Source of the DNA: Rhodanobacteraceae bacterium
Lineage (GTDB): Bacteria > Pseudomonadota > Gammaproteobacteria > Xanthomonadales > Rhodanobacteraceae
Assembly: GCA_009996615.1 (NCBI GenBank)
Contig: JAACZU010000012.1
Span: forward strand, 1 to 64,000
Reading direction: 5' to 3'
DNA length: 64,000 nt
This document shows positions 52,172 to 63,296 of this stretch, piece by piece. The stretch's first letter is position 1; each line of letters begins with the position of its first letter. Position numbers and translations under genes: made by a program. The notes below the pieces were generated by a model. The model ran no database searches. It had not been told where the DNA came from and saw nothing but the letters and a program-made list of their open reading frames with translations.

Positions 52172-53232
52172 CAGCGGCCTCCCTTGGCGTGTTCGGGCGC
52201 GACCACGGTGGCGCCGGCCGCGGCGACCGGCGGCGCGAGCGGCTTGGCCTCGGCCGGCAACGGCAGCGACAGCAGGTTCTTGCCGTTGGTGGAATCGATG
52301 ATCTTCGGCATGTGCCCGACGACCTCCTGCATGGTTTCCAGGTACAGGCGCTTGCGCGTGACTTCCGGCGCGGCGCGGTACTGCGCCTCGACCAGGTTGA
52401 AGCGCTGCGCGTCACCCTCGGCGCGCGCGATGCGCCCGCTCTTGTAGCCCTCGGCCTCGGCGCGCGCGCTGGCGGCGTCGCCGCGCGCTTCCGGCACGAC
52501 CTGGCTGAGGTAGGCCTTGGCCTCCTCCTCCAGGCGCTGCTTGTCCTGCAGCGCGCGGTTGGCGTCGTCGAACGCGTCCTTGACCTCCTGCGGCGGGCGC
52601 ACGTTCTGGAAGTTCAGCTCGGTCAGCACCAGGCCGGTCTTGTACTGGTCCAGCGTCGACTGCAGCAGCTGCTTGGCCTTGGCCATCAGCTCGGTGCGCT
52701 GGCCGGACAGGATCGTGTCCATGCCGCTGCCGCCGATCACCGTGCGCACGGCGCTCTCGGCGGCCTGGCCGAGCGTGGCGTCCGGCTCGCGCACGCCGAA
52801 CACGAACTGGCGCGGATCGGCGACCTGGTACTGCACGTTGAAGTCGACCAGCACGATGTTCTCGTCGCGGGTCAGCATGCGCACCTGGTCGTTGGTCTGG
52901 CGCACCTGGCCGACGTCGACCTTGACCACCGACTCGATCGGACGCGGGAACTTGAAGTTGATGCCGGGCGTCATCAGGCGCGAGAACTGGCCGAAGCGCA
53001 GCACCACGCCGGTGTCGCTGGCGTCGACGCGCACGACGGAGTCGAACACGACCCAGGCGATCAGGATGCCGACCACGGCGACGCCGAAGCCGCCGCCACC
53101 GCCGCCGAACAGCCGGTTGAACGACTCGCGCAGCCGCTTGAGCAGCGCCTCGAGGTCCGGCGACGGGCCACCGCCACCGTTGTCGCGCCACGGGTCGCGC
53201 TGCTTGCCGCTACCGGGTTCGTTCCATGCCAT
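52171..53232 (-). CDS. hflK: FtsH modulator HflK
   Basis: A 353-residue partner of HflC. It has a hydrophilic, glycine-rich N-terminus (MAWNEPGSGKQRDPWRDNGGGG), one transmembrane helix (VAVVGILIAWVVFDSVV) and an SPFH domain (GVVLRFGQFSRLMTPGINFKFPRPIESVVKVDVGQVRQ...). A long helical region with EARGDAASARAEAEGYKSGRIARAEGDAQRF follows. It overlaps hflC by one base (TGATG). A 225-base gap with a repeat separates it from hflX. Confidence 0.95.
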   Translation of the reverse strand: MAWNEPGSGKQRDPWRDNGGGGPSPDLEALLKRLRESFNRLFGGGGGGFGVAVVGILIAWVVFDSVVRVDASDTGVVLRFGQFSRLMTPGINFKFPRPIESVVKVDVGQVRQTNDQVRMLTRDENIVLVDFNVQYQVADPRQFVFGVREPDATLGQAAESAVRTVIGGSGMDTILSGQRTELMAKAKQLLQSTLDQYKTGLVLTELNFQNVRPPQEVKDAFDDANRALQDKQRLEEEAKAYLSQVVPEARGDAASARAEAEGYKSGRIARAEGDAQRFNLVEAQYRAAPEVTRKRLYLETMQEVVGHMPKIIDSTNGKNLLSLPLPAEAKPLAPPVAAAGATVVAPEHAKGGR

Positions 53233-53278
53233 CGCTCAATACCTCTCTGCCGGTAGCCGGCACGCCTTGGGATGCCCA

Positions 53279-53307
53279 TCGAAAAGCGCGACCATGGACG
53301 GCCGCTT
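53279..53307. repeat. Palindromic repeat, also found inside hflX
   Basis: A 29-base unit starting TCGAAAAGCGCGACCATGGA and ending GGCCGCTT. It matches 24 of 29 positions of 53782-53810, which lies inside the hflX coding region. It is found in the gap 53233-53457, where no gene is seen. Confidence 0.6.
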
Positions 53308-53457
53308 TGTGGACTTGCGGGATACCGACACCCGCAGACCTCGACACGATGCGGCCCGGAGCTGCGACCAAGGACGATCGCACGAGCCATGCGGGATTGC
53401 CGCGGGATTGTAGGGAGGGCCACCCGCTGCGGCAACCGCGCGGGCCCCGGATGCGGC

Positions 53458-54819
53458 TCAGCAAACGCGCTCGCGCAGCCATTCGCCGTCGCCATGCGGC
53501 AGGCCGAACAGCGGCTCGACCAGCGCGCGCGGCGCGTCGATGCGGATGTGCCAGCCGGTCTCGTCGGCCGATTCGCCGGCGACCAGCCCCTGCGCATGCA
53601 GGCGCGCGCGCAGGCGCCCTGCCGCGGCGGGCAGGTGCAGCTCGGTGCACACGCGTTGCGAGCCGAGCCGCTCGCCGATCGCGCGCAGCAGGCCATCGAT
53701 GCCGGCGCCGCTCAGCGCCGACACCCACGCGCGCGGCAATGTGCCGCCGTCGAGGTAATCCACCCGCGACGAGGGCTTTTGTCGAGAAGTGCGGCCAGGG
53801 ATGGCCGCTTCTTGATCCTCGCCAACAGGAACGCTGGCTTTGGCTTCGGCCACCAAATCAATCTTGTTGTAGACCAGCACCTGCGGCAGGTCGCCGGCGC
53901 CGATCTCGGCCAGCACCGCCTCGACGTCGGCGATGCGCTCGTCGCGCTCGGGGTCGGAGGCATCGATCACGTGCAGCAACAGGTCGGCGTCGCGCGCCTC
54001 GGCCAGGGTCGAGCGGAACGCGGCGACGAGGTCGTGCGGCAGGTCGCGGATGAAGCCGACCGTGTCGGCGAGCAGGATCGGCCCGCAATCGAGGCCGTCG
54101 AGGCGGCGCAGGGTCGGGTCGAGCGTGGCGAACAACTGGTCGGCAGCGTACACGGCCGAGCCGGTCAGCGCGTTGAACAGGGTCGACTTGCCGGCGTTGG
54201 TGTAGCCGACCAGCGCGACCACCGGCAGCGCGTTGCGCTGGCGCGCGCGGCGCGCGGTGGCGCGCTGCGTCTCGACCTTGTCCAGGCGCTTCTGCAACTG
54301 CTTGACGCGCTCGCCGAGCAGGCGGCGGTCGAGCTCGAGCTGGGTCTCGCCCGGGCCACGCAGGCCGATCGCACCGCCGCGCTGGCGCTCCAGGTGCGTC
54401 CAGCCGCGCACCAGGCGCGTGGACATGTGCTTCAACTGCGCCAGCTCGACCTGCAGCTTGCCCTCGTGCGAGCGCGCGCGCTGCGCGAAGATGTCGAGGA
54501 TCAGGCCGGTGCGGTCGACCACGCGGCACTCGGTCAGCTTCTCGAGATTGCGCTCCTGCACCGGGCTGAGCGCATGGTTGACCAGGATCAGGTCGGCATC
54601 GAGCGCCAGCCGGTGCTCGCGCAGCTCGTCGGCCTTGCCGGTGCCGACAAAGTAGCGCGGATTGGGTCGCTCGACGCGCGCGCTCAGGTGGCCGACCACA
54701 CTGGCACCGGCCGAGCGCGCCAGTTCGCTGAATTCATCCAGCGCGAGCGGGTCGGTGCGACCGGGCACCTGAGGCTGCAGCAGCAGAGCGCGCTCGCCTT
54801 TTTTCGATCGTTCGAACAG
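53458..54819 (-). CDS. hflX: GTPase HflX, probable CTG start
   Basis: A 453-residue ribosome-splitting GTPase. The N-terminal HflX domain (EFSELARSAGASVVGHLSARVERPNPRYFVGTGKADEL) precedes a helical linker (RGPGETQLELDRRLLGERVKQLQKRL). The G domain has G1 GYTNAGKST, G3 DTVGF and G4 NKID (about 318-321). Seventeen codons upstream of the first GTG (54768) encode FERSKKGERALLLQPQ, a conserved N-terminus, and they begin with CTG at 54819 preceded by AAGGTG at 7 nt; no ATG, GTG or TTG is available there. A dispersed repeat is carried in frame at about residues 337-346. Confidence 0.9.
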   Translation of the reverse strand: MFERSKKGERALLLQPQVPGRTDPLALDEFSELARSAGASVVGHLSARVERPNPRYFVGTGKADELREHRLALDADLILVNHALSPVQERNLEKLTECRVVDRTGLILDIFAQRARSHEGKLQVELAQLKHMSTRLVRGWTHLERQRGGAIGLRGPGETQLELDRRLLGERVKQLQKRLDKVETQRATARRARQRNALPVVALVGYTNAGKSTLFNALTGSAVYAADQLFATLDPTLRRLDGLDCGPILLADTVGFIRDLPHDLVAAFRSTLAEARDADLLLHVIDASDPERDERIADVEAVLAEIGAGDLPQVLVYNKIDLVAEAKASVPVGEDQEAAIPGRTSRQKPSSRVDYLDGGTLPRAWVSALSGAGIDGLLRAIGERLGSQRVCTELHLPAAAGRLRARLHAQGLVAGESADETGWHIRIDAPRALVEPLFGLPHGDGEWLRERVC

Positions 54820-54862
54820 CGGAATTCACCTTGCGTTGGGTCGGACGAAGAATGCGTCCGGC

Positions 54863-54885
54863 GCGGCCGGTTTCAAGCCGGCCGC
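54863..54885. terminator. Hairpin between hfq and hflX
   Basis: GCGGCCGG, loop TTTCAAG, CCGGCCGC: a perfect 8-bp stem 20 bases past the hfq stop. There is no clear T-run, so partial termination or 3'-end protection of the hfq transcript is more likely than a full stop. Confidence 0.5.
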
Positions 54886-54904
54886 CGCGAGCAGGCGAAG
54901 CGGC

Positions 54905-55180
54905 TCAGGCGTCCGGCTCGCCCGGCTCGGTGGTCACGCCGACCGTGGTGTGCGTGCCTTCCGGCCCGCCCACGCGCACGTTGCGCGCCGGCACGACGGT
55001 CGAGATCGCGTGCTTGTAGACCATCTGGCTGACCGTGTTGCGCAACAGCACGACGAACTGGTCGAACGATTCGATCGTGCCCTGCAGCTTGATGCCGTTG
55101 ACCAGATAGATCGACACCGGCACGCGTTCGCGCCGCAGCGCGTTCAGAAACGGATCCTGCAGCGACTGCCCCTTGGACAT
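54905..55180 (-). CDS. hfq: RNA chaperone Hfq
   Basis: A 91-residue Sm-like hexameric RNA chaperone that pairs small RNAs with mRNAs. The Sm1 motif is in [41 protein letters not shown], and the Sm2 motif is [15 protein letters not shown] short acidic C-terminal tail ([16 protein letters not shown]) follows. The ATG at 55180 (MSKGQSLQ) is the family start. It lies between miaA and hflX, the usual order. Confidence 0.97.
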   Translation of the reverse strand: MSKGQSLQDPFLNALRRERVPVSIYLVNGIKLQGTIESFDQFVVLLRNTVSQMVYKHAISTVVPARNVRVGGPEGTHTTVGVTTEPGEPDA

Positions 55181-55270
55181 GGTCTTGTTCTCCGTAAAAA
55201 GTTTCCCGAACCGGCAAAAAACCGCGCGACGCGCCAGCTGGCCGCGCACCGCGCCCGATTCAAACGGTAT

Positions 55271-56287
55271 TCAGCTCGCGGGCATCTTAACGATTTGTTC
55301 CGGCAAAAAGAACGTGCCGGACGCACATTCCGTCGCACGGCGCGCCGGGTCCAGGAACGCGGCCACCGCGGCCGCCGCATCCTCGCCCACCGTGGGCCGA
55401 TCGGGATCGAACCAGCGCGCATCCAGCTCGCTGCGCAGCCACGTGATCTGGCGCTTGGCCAGCTGCCGCGTGGCGAAGATCGCGCGGTCGCGGAACTCGC
55501 CGGCAGCGATCGTCCCCTCCAGATGGGGCCACACCTGGCGATACCCCACCGCGCGCATCGCCGGCAGGTCCGCGTGCCAGCCCGGCAGCGCGCGCAGCCG
55601 GCGCGCCTCGTCGAGGAAGCCGTCGGCCAGCATCGCATCGAAGCGCTGCGCGATGCGCGCGTGCAGCGGGCCGCGTTCGCCCGGCACCAGCGCCAGCTTG
55701 AGCACGCGCCACGGCAGGCGCTCGCGCGGGCCTTGCTGTTGCGCCGACAGCGGCCGGCCGGTCAGCGCGATGACCTCGAGCGCGCGCTGGATGCGCTGCG
55801 CATCGCCCGGGCGGATGCGCGCCGCGGCATCCGGATCGAGTTCCGCCAGCCGCGCGTGCAGCGCCGGCCAGCCGAGCCGCGTGGCCTCGTCGGCCAGTTC
55901 CGCGCGCAACGCCGGATCGGCGTCCGGCAGCGCGGAGAGGCCGTGCTCGAGCGCGCGGAAGTACAGCCCGGTGCCGCCGACCAGCAGCGGCACCGCGCCG
56001 GCGCGCGTGATCTCGGCCATCGCGGCCAGCGCATCGGCGCGGAACTCGGCCGCCGAGTACGGCGCAGTCGGCTCGCGGATGTCGATCAGGCCGTGCGGAT
56101 GGCGCGCCAGCGTCGCCGCGTCCGGCTTGGCCGCGCCGATGTCGAGGCCGCGGTAGACCAGCGCCGAATCGACGCTGACCAGTTGCAGCGGGAAGCGCTC
56201 GCTCAATGCGCAGGCGAGCGCGGTCTTGCCCGACGCGGTCGGCCCCATCAGGAAGATCGCGTCCGGGCGCCGGTCGACATGGTCCAT
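55271..56287 (-). CDS. miaA: tRNA dimethylallyltransferase MiaA
   Basis: A 338-residue enzyme that adds a dimethylallyl group to A37 of tRNAs reading codons that start with U. The P-loop is [13 protein letters not shown] near the N-terminus. Further landmarks are [57 protein letters not shown] and [12 protein letters not shown]. The ATG at 56287 ([12 protein letters not shown]) best fits the family; the frame is open to 56362, which overlaps the divergent MerR promoter. It is the first gene of the miaA-hfq-hflX-hflKC cluster. Confidence 0.95.
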   Translation of the reverse strand: MDHVDRRPDAIFLMGPTASGKTALACALSERFPLQLVSVDSALVYRGLDIGAAKPDAATLARHPHGLIDIREPTAPYSAAEFRADALAAMAEITRAGAVPLLVGGTGLYFRALEHGLSALPDADPALRAELADEATRLGWPALHARLAELDPDAAARIRPGDAQRIQRALEVIALTGRPLSAQQQGPRERLPWRVLKLALVPGERGPLHARIAQRFDAMLADGFLDEARRLRALPGWHADLPAMRAVGYRQVWPHLEGTIAAGEFRDRAIFATRQLAKRQITWLRSELDARWFDPDRPTVGEDAAAAVAAFLDPARRATECASGTFFLPEQIVKMPAS

Positions 56288-56341
56288 CGCGCTATTGCAG
56301 ACGACTGCGCGGCGCGCGTCCAGTCCCGCGTGCACGAACGC

Positions 56342-56373
56342 TTGACTCTGGACCATGCTCAAGGGTTTAGGCT
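56342..56373 (+). promoter_or_regulatory. MerR-type promoter and operator of merR-copA
   Basis: TTGACT (56342-56347) and TAGGCT (56368-56373) are separated by 20 bases, the over-long spacing characteristic of MerR-activated promoters. The spacer carries an imperfect dyad, ACTCTGGACCA/TGCTCAAGGGT, matching at 8 of 11 pairs. The -10 ends only 7 bases before the ATG of merR. Confidence 0.7.
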
Positions 56374-56380
56374 AGCCGCC

Positions 56381-56802
56381 ATGGACACCAAACCCGCTTC
56401 CGCGATGACCATCGGCGCGCTCGCGCGCGCGGCCGGCGTCGGCATCGACACGGTGCGCTTCTACGAGCGCGAAGGCCTGCTGCCGCCGCCGACGCGGCGC
56501 GCGTCGGGCTACCGCGAATACACGCCGGCGACGGCGAGCCGGCTGCGCTTCATCCGCCGCGCCAAGGAGCTCGGCTTCAGCCTCGACGAGATCCGCGACC
56601 TGCTCGCGCTGTCGGCCGACCGCGAGCGCGGCGTGCAGGGCGTCAGGCAGCGCGCCGAGGCGCGCCTGGCCGAGGTCGAGCGGCGCCTGCGCGAGCTGCG
56701 CCGCGTGCAGCGCGGCCTGCAGCGCCTGATCGACACCTGCCCCGGCCACGGCCCACTCGATACCTGTCCGATTCTCGCCGCGCTCGGCGACCCGGAGATG
56801 CC

Positions 56803-56806
<4 letters not shown>
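56381..56806 (+). CDS. MerR-family metal-responsive regulator
   Basis: A 141-residue regulator with MerR domain [67 protein letters not shown] long dimerisation helix follows, then a C-terminal metal loop with [15 protein letters not shown]; the two Cys residues fit a metal-binding pocket like that of CueR or related sensors. The ATG at 56381 is annotated; an ATG at 56405 (MTIGALAR) would avoid a nearly leaderless mRNA. It overlaps the copper ATPase gene by 4 bases (ATGA), so the regulator is co-transcribed with its target rather than divergent from it. Confidence 0.85.
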
Positions 56807-59274
<2,468 letters not shown>

Positions 59275-59345
59275 GAGCGCCGCGGGCGCGACCGGAGCGG
59301 CACGAGATCGCGGCACCTCGTGGTGGCTGCGCCGCTCCGGCAGCG
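59275..59345. repeat. Diverged dispersed repeat before tdh
   Basis: AGGAGCGCCGCGGGCGCGAC and GTGGTGGCTGCGCCGCTCC form an imperfect inverted pair of the GCATCGCGGCTGAAGCCGC family. Just after it a TATAAT at 59373-59378 could be the -10 of tdh, 38 bases before the start; no good -35 is visible. Confidence 0.5.
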
Positions 59346-59416
59346 GCCCCCACAGCATCCGCGCGCGGCCCGTATAATCGTGCGATTCGCGCCCCCGGCG
59401 CACAGCAGGCACTCCC

Positions 59417-60451
59417 ATGACGCAAATGATGAAGGCCCTGGTCAAGCGCGAGGCCGCGCGCGGAATCTGGATGGAGGAAGTCCCGGTTCCGGAGATCGGC
59501 CCGAACGACGTGCTGGTCAAGCTCGAGAAGACCGCGATCTGCGGCACCGACCTGCACATCTACAAGTGGGACGAGTGGAGCCAGCGCACGATCAAGCCGG
59601 GCCTGGTGATCGGCCACGAGTTCGTCGGCCGCATCGTCGAGATGGGCGCCGGCGTGCGCGGCTATGCGCTCGGCCAGCGCGTGTCGGCCGAAGGCCACAT
59701 CGTCTGCGGCGTCTGCCGCAACTGCCGCGCCGGCAAGCAGCACCTGTGCCCGCACACGGTCGGCATCGGCGTCAACCGCAACGGCGCGTTCGCCGAGTAC
59801 GTCGCCGTGCCGGCCTCGAATCTGTGGCCGATCCCCGACCAGGTGCCGAGCGAGCTGGCCGCATTCTTCGACCCGTACGGCAACGCCGCGCACTGCGCGC
59901 TCGAGTTCGACCTGATCGGCGAGGACGTGCTGATCACCGGTGCCGGTCCGATCGGCATCATCGCCGCCGGCATCGCCAAGCACGTCGGCGCGCGCAACGT
60001 CGTCGTCACCGACGTCAACGACTACCGCCTCAAGCTCGCCGCCGACATGGGCGCCACGCGCGTGGTCAACGTGTCCAAGCAGTCGCTCAAGGACGTGGTC
60101 AAGGACCTGCACATGGAGGGCTTCGACGTCGGCCTGGAGATGAGCGGCAACCCGCGCGCGTTCAACGACATGCTCGAGGTGATGTACCACGGCGGCAAGA
60201 TCGCGCTGCTCGGCATCCTGCCCAACGGCGCCGGCATCGACTGGGACAAGGTCATCTTCAAGGGCCTGACCCTGCACGGCATCTACGGCCGGCGCATGTA
60301 CGAGACCTGGTACAAGATGACGCAGATGGTGCTGACCGGCTTCCCGCTGCAGAAGGTGCTCACGCACCAGATCCACATCGACGACTTCCAGAAGGGCTTC
60401 GACCTGATGGATTCGGGCAACTGCGGCAAGGTCGTCTGTTCCTGGAGCTGA
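59417..60451 (+). CDS. tdh: L-threonine 3-dehydrogenase
   Basis: A 344-residue zinc-dependent NAD enzyme that oxidises threonine to 2-amino-3-ketobutyrate, the first step of threonine breakdown to glycine. The catalytic zinc ligands are Cys42 ([16 protein letters not shown]) and the GHEFVG histidine. The structural zinc site is [15 protein letters not shown]. The nucleotide fold has [20 protein letters not shown]. The C-terminal part ([18 protein letters not shown]) is specific for Tdh. Glycine made here would feed the glycine cleavage system whose P protein is also in the window. The partner kbl is not here. Confidence 0.96.
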   Translation: MTQMMKALVKREAARGIWMEEVPVPEIGPNDVLVKLEKTAICGTDLHIYKWDEWSQRTIKPGLVIGHEFVGRIVEMGAGVRGYALGQRVSAEGHIVCGVCRNCRAGKQHLCPHTVGIGVNRNGAFAEYVAVPASNLWPIPDQVPSELAAFFDPYGNAAHCALEFDLIGEDVLITGAGPIGIIAAGIAKHVGARNVVVTDVNDYRLKLAADMGATRVVNVSKQSLKDVVKDLHMEGFDVGLEMSGNPRAFNDMLEVMYHGGKIALLGILPNGAGIDWDKVIFKGLTLHGIYGRRMYETWYKMTQMVLTGFPLQKVLTHQIHIDDFQKGFDLMDSGNCGKVVCSWS

Positions 60452-60470
60452 CGCCACCACGCCTGTCGAC

Positions 60471-61853
60471 ATGCCCGTCCGCCGCATCCATGAGCTGATC
60501 GAGTCGGCGCTCGCCACGTTGCCGTCCGGACCGCTGCTCGTCGCCTGCAGCGGCGGTCTCGACTCGAGCGTACTGCTGCACGTGCTGGCGTCGGCGCCGG
60601 CGGCGCGCGCGCGCGGCCTGCGCGCGGTGCACGTCGACCACGGCCTGCAGGACGACAGCGCGGAATGGGCGCGGCACTGCCAGCGCTTCGCCGATGCGCT
60701 GCGCGTGCCGCTGTCGGTGTGCAAGGTCGAGGTGGTGCGCCAACCCGGCCTCGGCCTCGAAGCCAGCGCGCGCCAGGCGCGCTACGCCGCGATCGAATCG
60801 CTGCTGGTGCCGGACGAGATCGTCGCGCTGGCGCATCATCGCGACGACCAGGTCGAGACGGTGCTGCTGAAGCTGCTGCGCGGTGCCGGTCCGGAAGGCA
60901 TCGGCGCGATGCGGCCGCTGCGCCGGCTCGGCATCGGCTTCGCCTGGCGCCCGCTGCTCGGCCTGCCACGCGCAGCGCTGCGTGAATATGCCGACGAATT
61001 CCAGCTGACGTGGCTGCAGGATCCGAGCAACGCCGATCCAGGCATCGACCGCAACTACCTGCGCCTGAACGTGCTGCCGCGGATCGCGCGGCGCTGGCCG
61101 GAGGTCGAGGCCAGCATCGCGCAGAGCGCGACGTGGGCGCGCGCCGCCGCCGAGCTGATCGACCTCGAGGCCGATCGCGCGCTGGCGCGCCTGCAGGGTC
61201 TGGATCCGGCGACGCTGCGCTACCGCGACTGGCTGGACCTGCCGACCGCGCTGCGCGATCCGGTGCTGCGGCGCTGGCTGCGCGCGCTCGACCTGCCCGA
61301 GCCGACCCATTACCAGGCGGCCGAGCTGGTGCGCCAGCTGGCGGAAGCCGGCGAGGACCGGCAGCCGTGCGTGCGCTGGCCCGGCGTGGAGGTGCGACGC
61401 TACCGCGAACTGCTGTATGCACTGACGCCGCTGCAGTTCCCGACCTTCGACTGGCACGCCGACTTCGATGGCACGCCGCTGACGCTGCCGTGCGGCCTCG
61501 GCCAGTTGCGCCTGATCGACGATGCCAGCCGCACCGTGCGCGTGCCGCGGCACTTGCAGGTGCGTTTCCGGCGCGGTGGCGAAAGCCTGCGCCTGGCGCG
61601 CGGCGGCCATACGCGCGAGCTGCGCGACCTGTTCCAGGAAGCCGGCATCCCGCCGTGGCAGCGCGGCCGCCTGCCGCTGCTGTTCGACGCCGACGGCGTC
61701 CTGCTCGCGGTGGCCGATATGTGGCTCGGCGGGGCTGGCGCGCGCCTGCTCGAACCGTTCGGCGCGCGGCTGGAATGGGCGACCGGGACGCACGCGGCCG
61801 CGGACGAACCGGCCCCCGCCGCGGCGCTTGCCCGCGTGGCAGGGTTGAGCTAG
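60471..61853 (+). CDS. tilS: tRNA(Ile)-lysidine synthase
   Basis: A 460-residue N-type ATP pyrophosphatase that converts C34 of tRNA-Ile(CAU) to lysidine. The PP-loop SGGLDSS is at 27-33. Further landmarks are [51 protein letters not shown] and [24 protein letters not shown]. The C-terminal substrate domains include [37 protein letters not shown]. It starts 19 bases after tdh. An essential function in most bacteria. Confidence 0.95.
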   Translation: MPVRRIHELIESALATLPSGPLLVACSGGLDSSVLLHVLASAPAARARGLRAVHVDHGLQDDSAEWARHCQRFADALRVPLSVCKVEVVRQPGLGLEASARQARYAAIESLLVPDEIVALAHHRDDQVETVLLKLLRGAGPEGIGAMRPLRRLGIGFAWRPLLGLPRAALREYADEFQLTWLQDPSNADPGIDRNYLRLNVLPRIARRWPEVEASIAQSATWARAAAELIDLEADRALARLQGLDPATLRYRDWLDLPTALRDPVLRRWLRALDLPEPTHYQAAELVRQLAEAGEDRQPCVRWPGVEVRRYRELLYALTPLQFPTFDWHADFDGTPLTLPCGLGQLRLIDDASRTVRVPRHLQVRFRRGGESLRLARGGHTRELRDLFQEAGIPPWQRGRLPLLFDADGVLLAVADMWLGGAGARLLEPFGARLEWATGTHAAADEPAPAAALARVAGLS

Positions 61854-61864
61854 CGTTCGCGCCC

Positions 61865-62110
61865 ATGCCGAAGACCGAACCCTCGCAGATCGCCCAGTTC
61901 GAGAAGTCGCTCGACGAACTCGAGCAGCTCGTCGTGCGCATGGAACAGGGTGAGCTGAGCCTGGACGACTCGCTGCAGTCCTTCGAGCGCGGCATCGCGC
62001 TGTACCGCACGTGCCAGGGCGCGCTCGACCAGGCGCGGCTGCGCGTCAGCCAGCTGCTCGATCCGGGTGCGCCGGAATCGGCCATCCCGTTCGACCCAAA
62101 CACGCCGTAG
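61865..62110 (+). CDS. xseB: Exodeoxyribonuclease VII small subunit
   Basis: An 81-residue helical subunit: [54 protein letters not shown], the standard XseB coiled-coil. It joins the large subunit XseA (not in the window) to degrade single-stranded DNA. The start ATG at 61865 is 11 bases after tilS. Its stop codon TAG shares its last base with the GTG start of ispA. Confidence 0.95.
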   Translation: MPKTEPSQIAQFEKSLDELEQLVVRMEQGELSLDDSLQSFERGIALYRTCQGALDQARLRVSQLLDPGAPESAIPFDPNTP

Positions 62111-63003
62111 TGGTTGAGCTGACACCCGAACTTGTCGCGCTGTCCGCGCGCGCCGATGCCGCGCTCGCGCGCGCGCTGCCGCCCGACGCGCAGCCGCCGG
62201 TCGAGCTGCACCGTGCGATGCGCTATGCCGTGCTCGGCGGCGGCAAGCGCCTGCGCCCGCTGCTGGTCTACGCCACCGGCCGCGCGTTCGGCGCGCCGCT
62301 CGAGCAGCTCGACGCCGCCGCCGCGGCGGTCGAGATCATCCACGCCTACTCGCTCGTGCACGACGACCTGCCGGCGATGGACGACGACTCGCTGCGCCGC
62401 GGCCGGCCGACCTGCCACATCGTGTTCGGCGAGGCGATGGCGATCCTAGCCGGCGATGCGCTGCAGGCGCTCGCGTTCGAAGTGCTCGCGCACGATCCGA
62501 CGCTCGACGTCGATGCGGCGACGCGGCTGGACATGCTGCGCACGCTGGCGGTGGCCTGCGGCTCGCAGGGCATGGCCGGCGGCCAGGCGTTCGACCTCGC
62601 CGCGGTCGGCCAGGCGCTGTCGGCGGTCGAACTCGAACGCATGCACGTGCACAAGACCGGTGCGCTGATCCGCGCCTCGGTGCGCCTGGGCGCGCTCGCC
62701 GCCGGCTGCAGCGATGCGCCGACGCTGGCCGCGCTGGAAACCTACGGCCATTCGATCGGGCTCGCGTTCCAGATCCGCGACGACCTGCTCGACATCGAGG
62801 CCGAAACCGCCACGCTCGGCAAGACCGCCGGCAAGGACGTCGCCGCGAACAAGCCGACCTATCCGGCGATCCTCGGCGTCGACGCCTCGCGCGCCGAACT
62901 GGCGCGCCTGACCGCGACCGCGCTTGATTCGATCGCACCGCTCGGCAGCGCGGGCGAGCCGCTGCGCGACCTCGCCCGCTTCGTCGCCGACCGCGCCAGC
63001 TGA
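62110..63003 (+). CDS. ispA: Farnesyl diphosphate synthase
   Basis: A 297-residue short-chain prenyltransferase that condenses IPP with DMAPP and GPP. The first aspartate-rich motif is [10 protein letters not shown] (Asp85, Asp86 and on); the second is [24 protein letters not shown] and [14 protein letters not shown] are family signatures. The start is GTG at 62110, overlapping the xseB stop (TAGTG); the frame to 62011 is a shadow of xseB. The xseB-ispA order usually continues with dxs, but here a repeat and a transporter gene follow. Confidence 0.95.
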   Translation: MVELTPELVALSARADAALARALPPDAQPPVELHRAMRYAVLGGGKRLRPLLVYATGRAFGAPLEQLDAAAAAVEIIHAYSLVHDDLPAMDDDSLRRGRPTCHIVFGEAMAILAGDALQALAFEVLAHDPTLDVDAATRLDMLRTLAVACGSQGMAGGQAFDLAAVGQALSAVELERMHVHKTGALIRASVRLGALAAGCSDAPTLAALETYGHSIGLAFQIRDDLLDIEAETATLGKTAGKDVAANKPTYPAILGVDASRAELARLTATALDSIAPLGSAGEPLRDLARFVADRAS

Positions 63004-63049
63004 GCGCAGGATGCGCTCGCCTCGTGCGAGCGCCGGCCGGTGCGATGCT

Positions 63050-63220
63050 GTTAAAGCCTCCCCTTCAAGGGGGTGAGCCGGGCTTTCGATCGCAGGGATG
63101 CGCGAGGGGTTGGTGGGGATGGTGTTCGTAGCGCCGGCCAGAAGCATCGCGGCTTCCGCCGCTCCCACCAAAGCTGCGCTTCGTCGCTCCTGTGGGAGCG
63201 GCGGCAGCCGCGATGTTCCT
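63050..63220. repeat. Dispersed repeats between ispA and the peptide transporter
   Basis: About 63055-63125 holds CCTCCCCTTCAAGGGGGTGA, CCGGGCTTTCGATCGCAGGG and GGTTGGTGGGGATGGTG, the reverse-order relative of 20155-20305. About 63145-63216 holds AGCATCGCGGCTTCCGCCGC and GAGCGGCGGCAGCCGCGATG, an inverted pair of the GCATCGCGGCTGAAGCCGC family. No gene is seen in 63004-63296. Confidence 0.65.
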
Positions 63221-63296
63221 GCTCCGGCCGCCGGATGTGACCATTGCGCCACGCTTTTAGGTAGGCTCGGTCTTTTCGCCAGCCACGAGACCTTGC

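Noticed and set aside
53712-53963. Small minus-strand frame overlapping hflX
   Set aside because: It is out of frame with hflX and is created by the dispersed repeat and high GC; hflX itself accounts for the conservation here.
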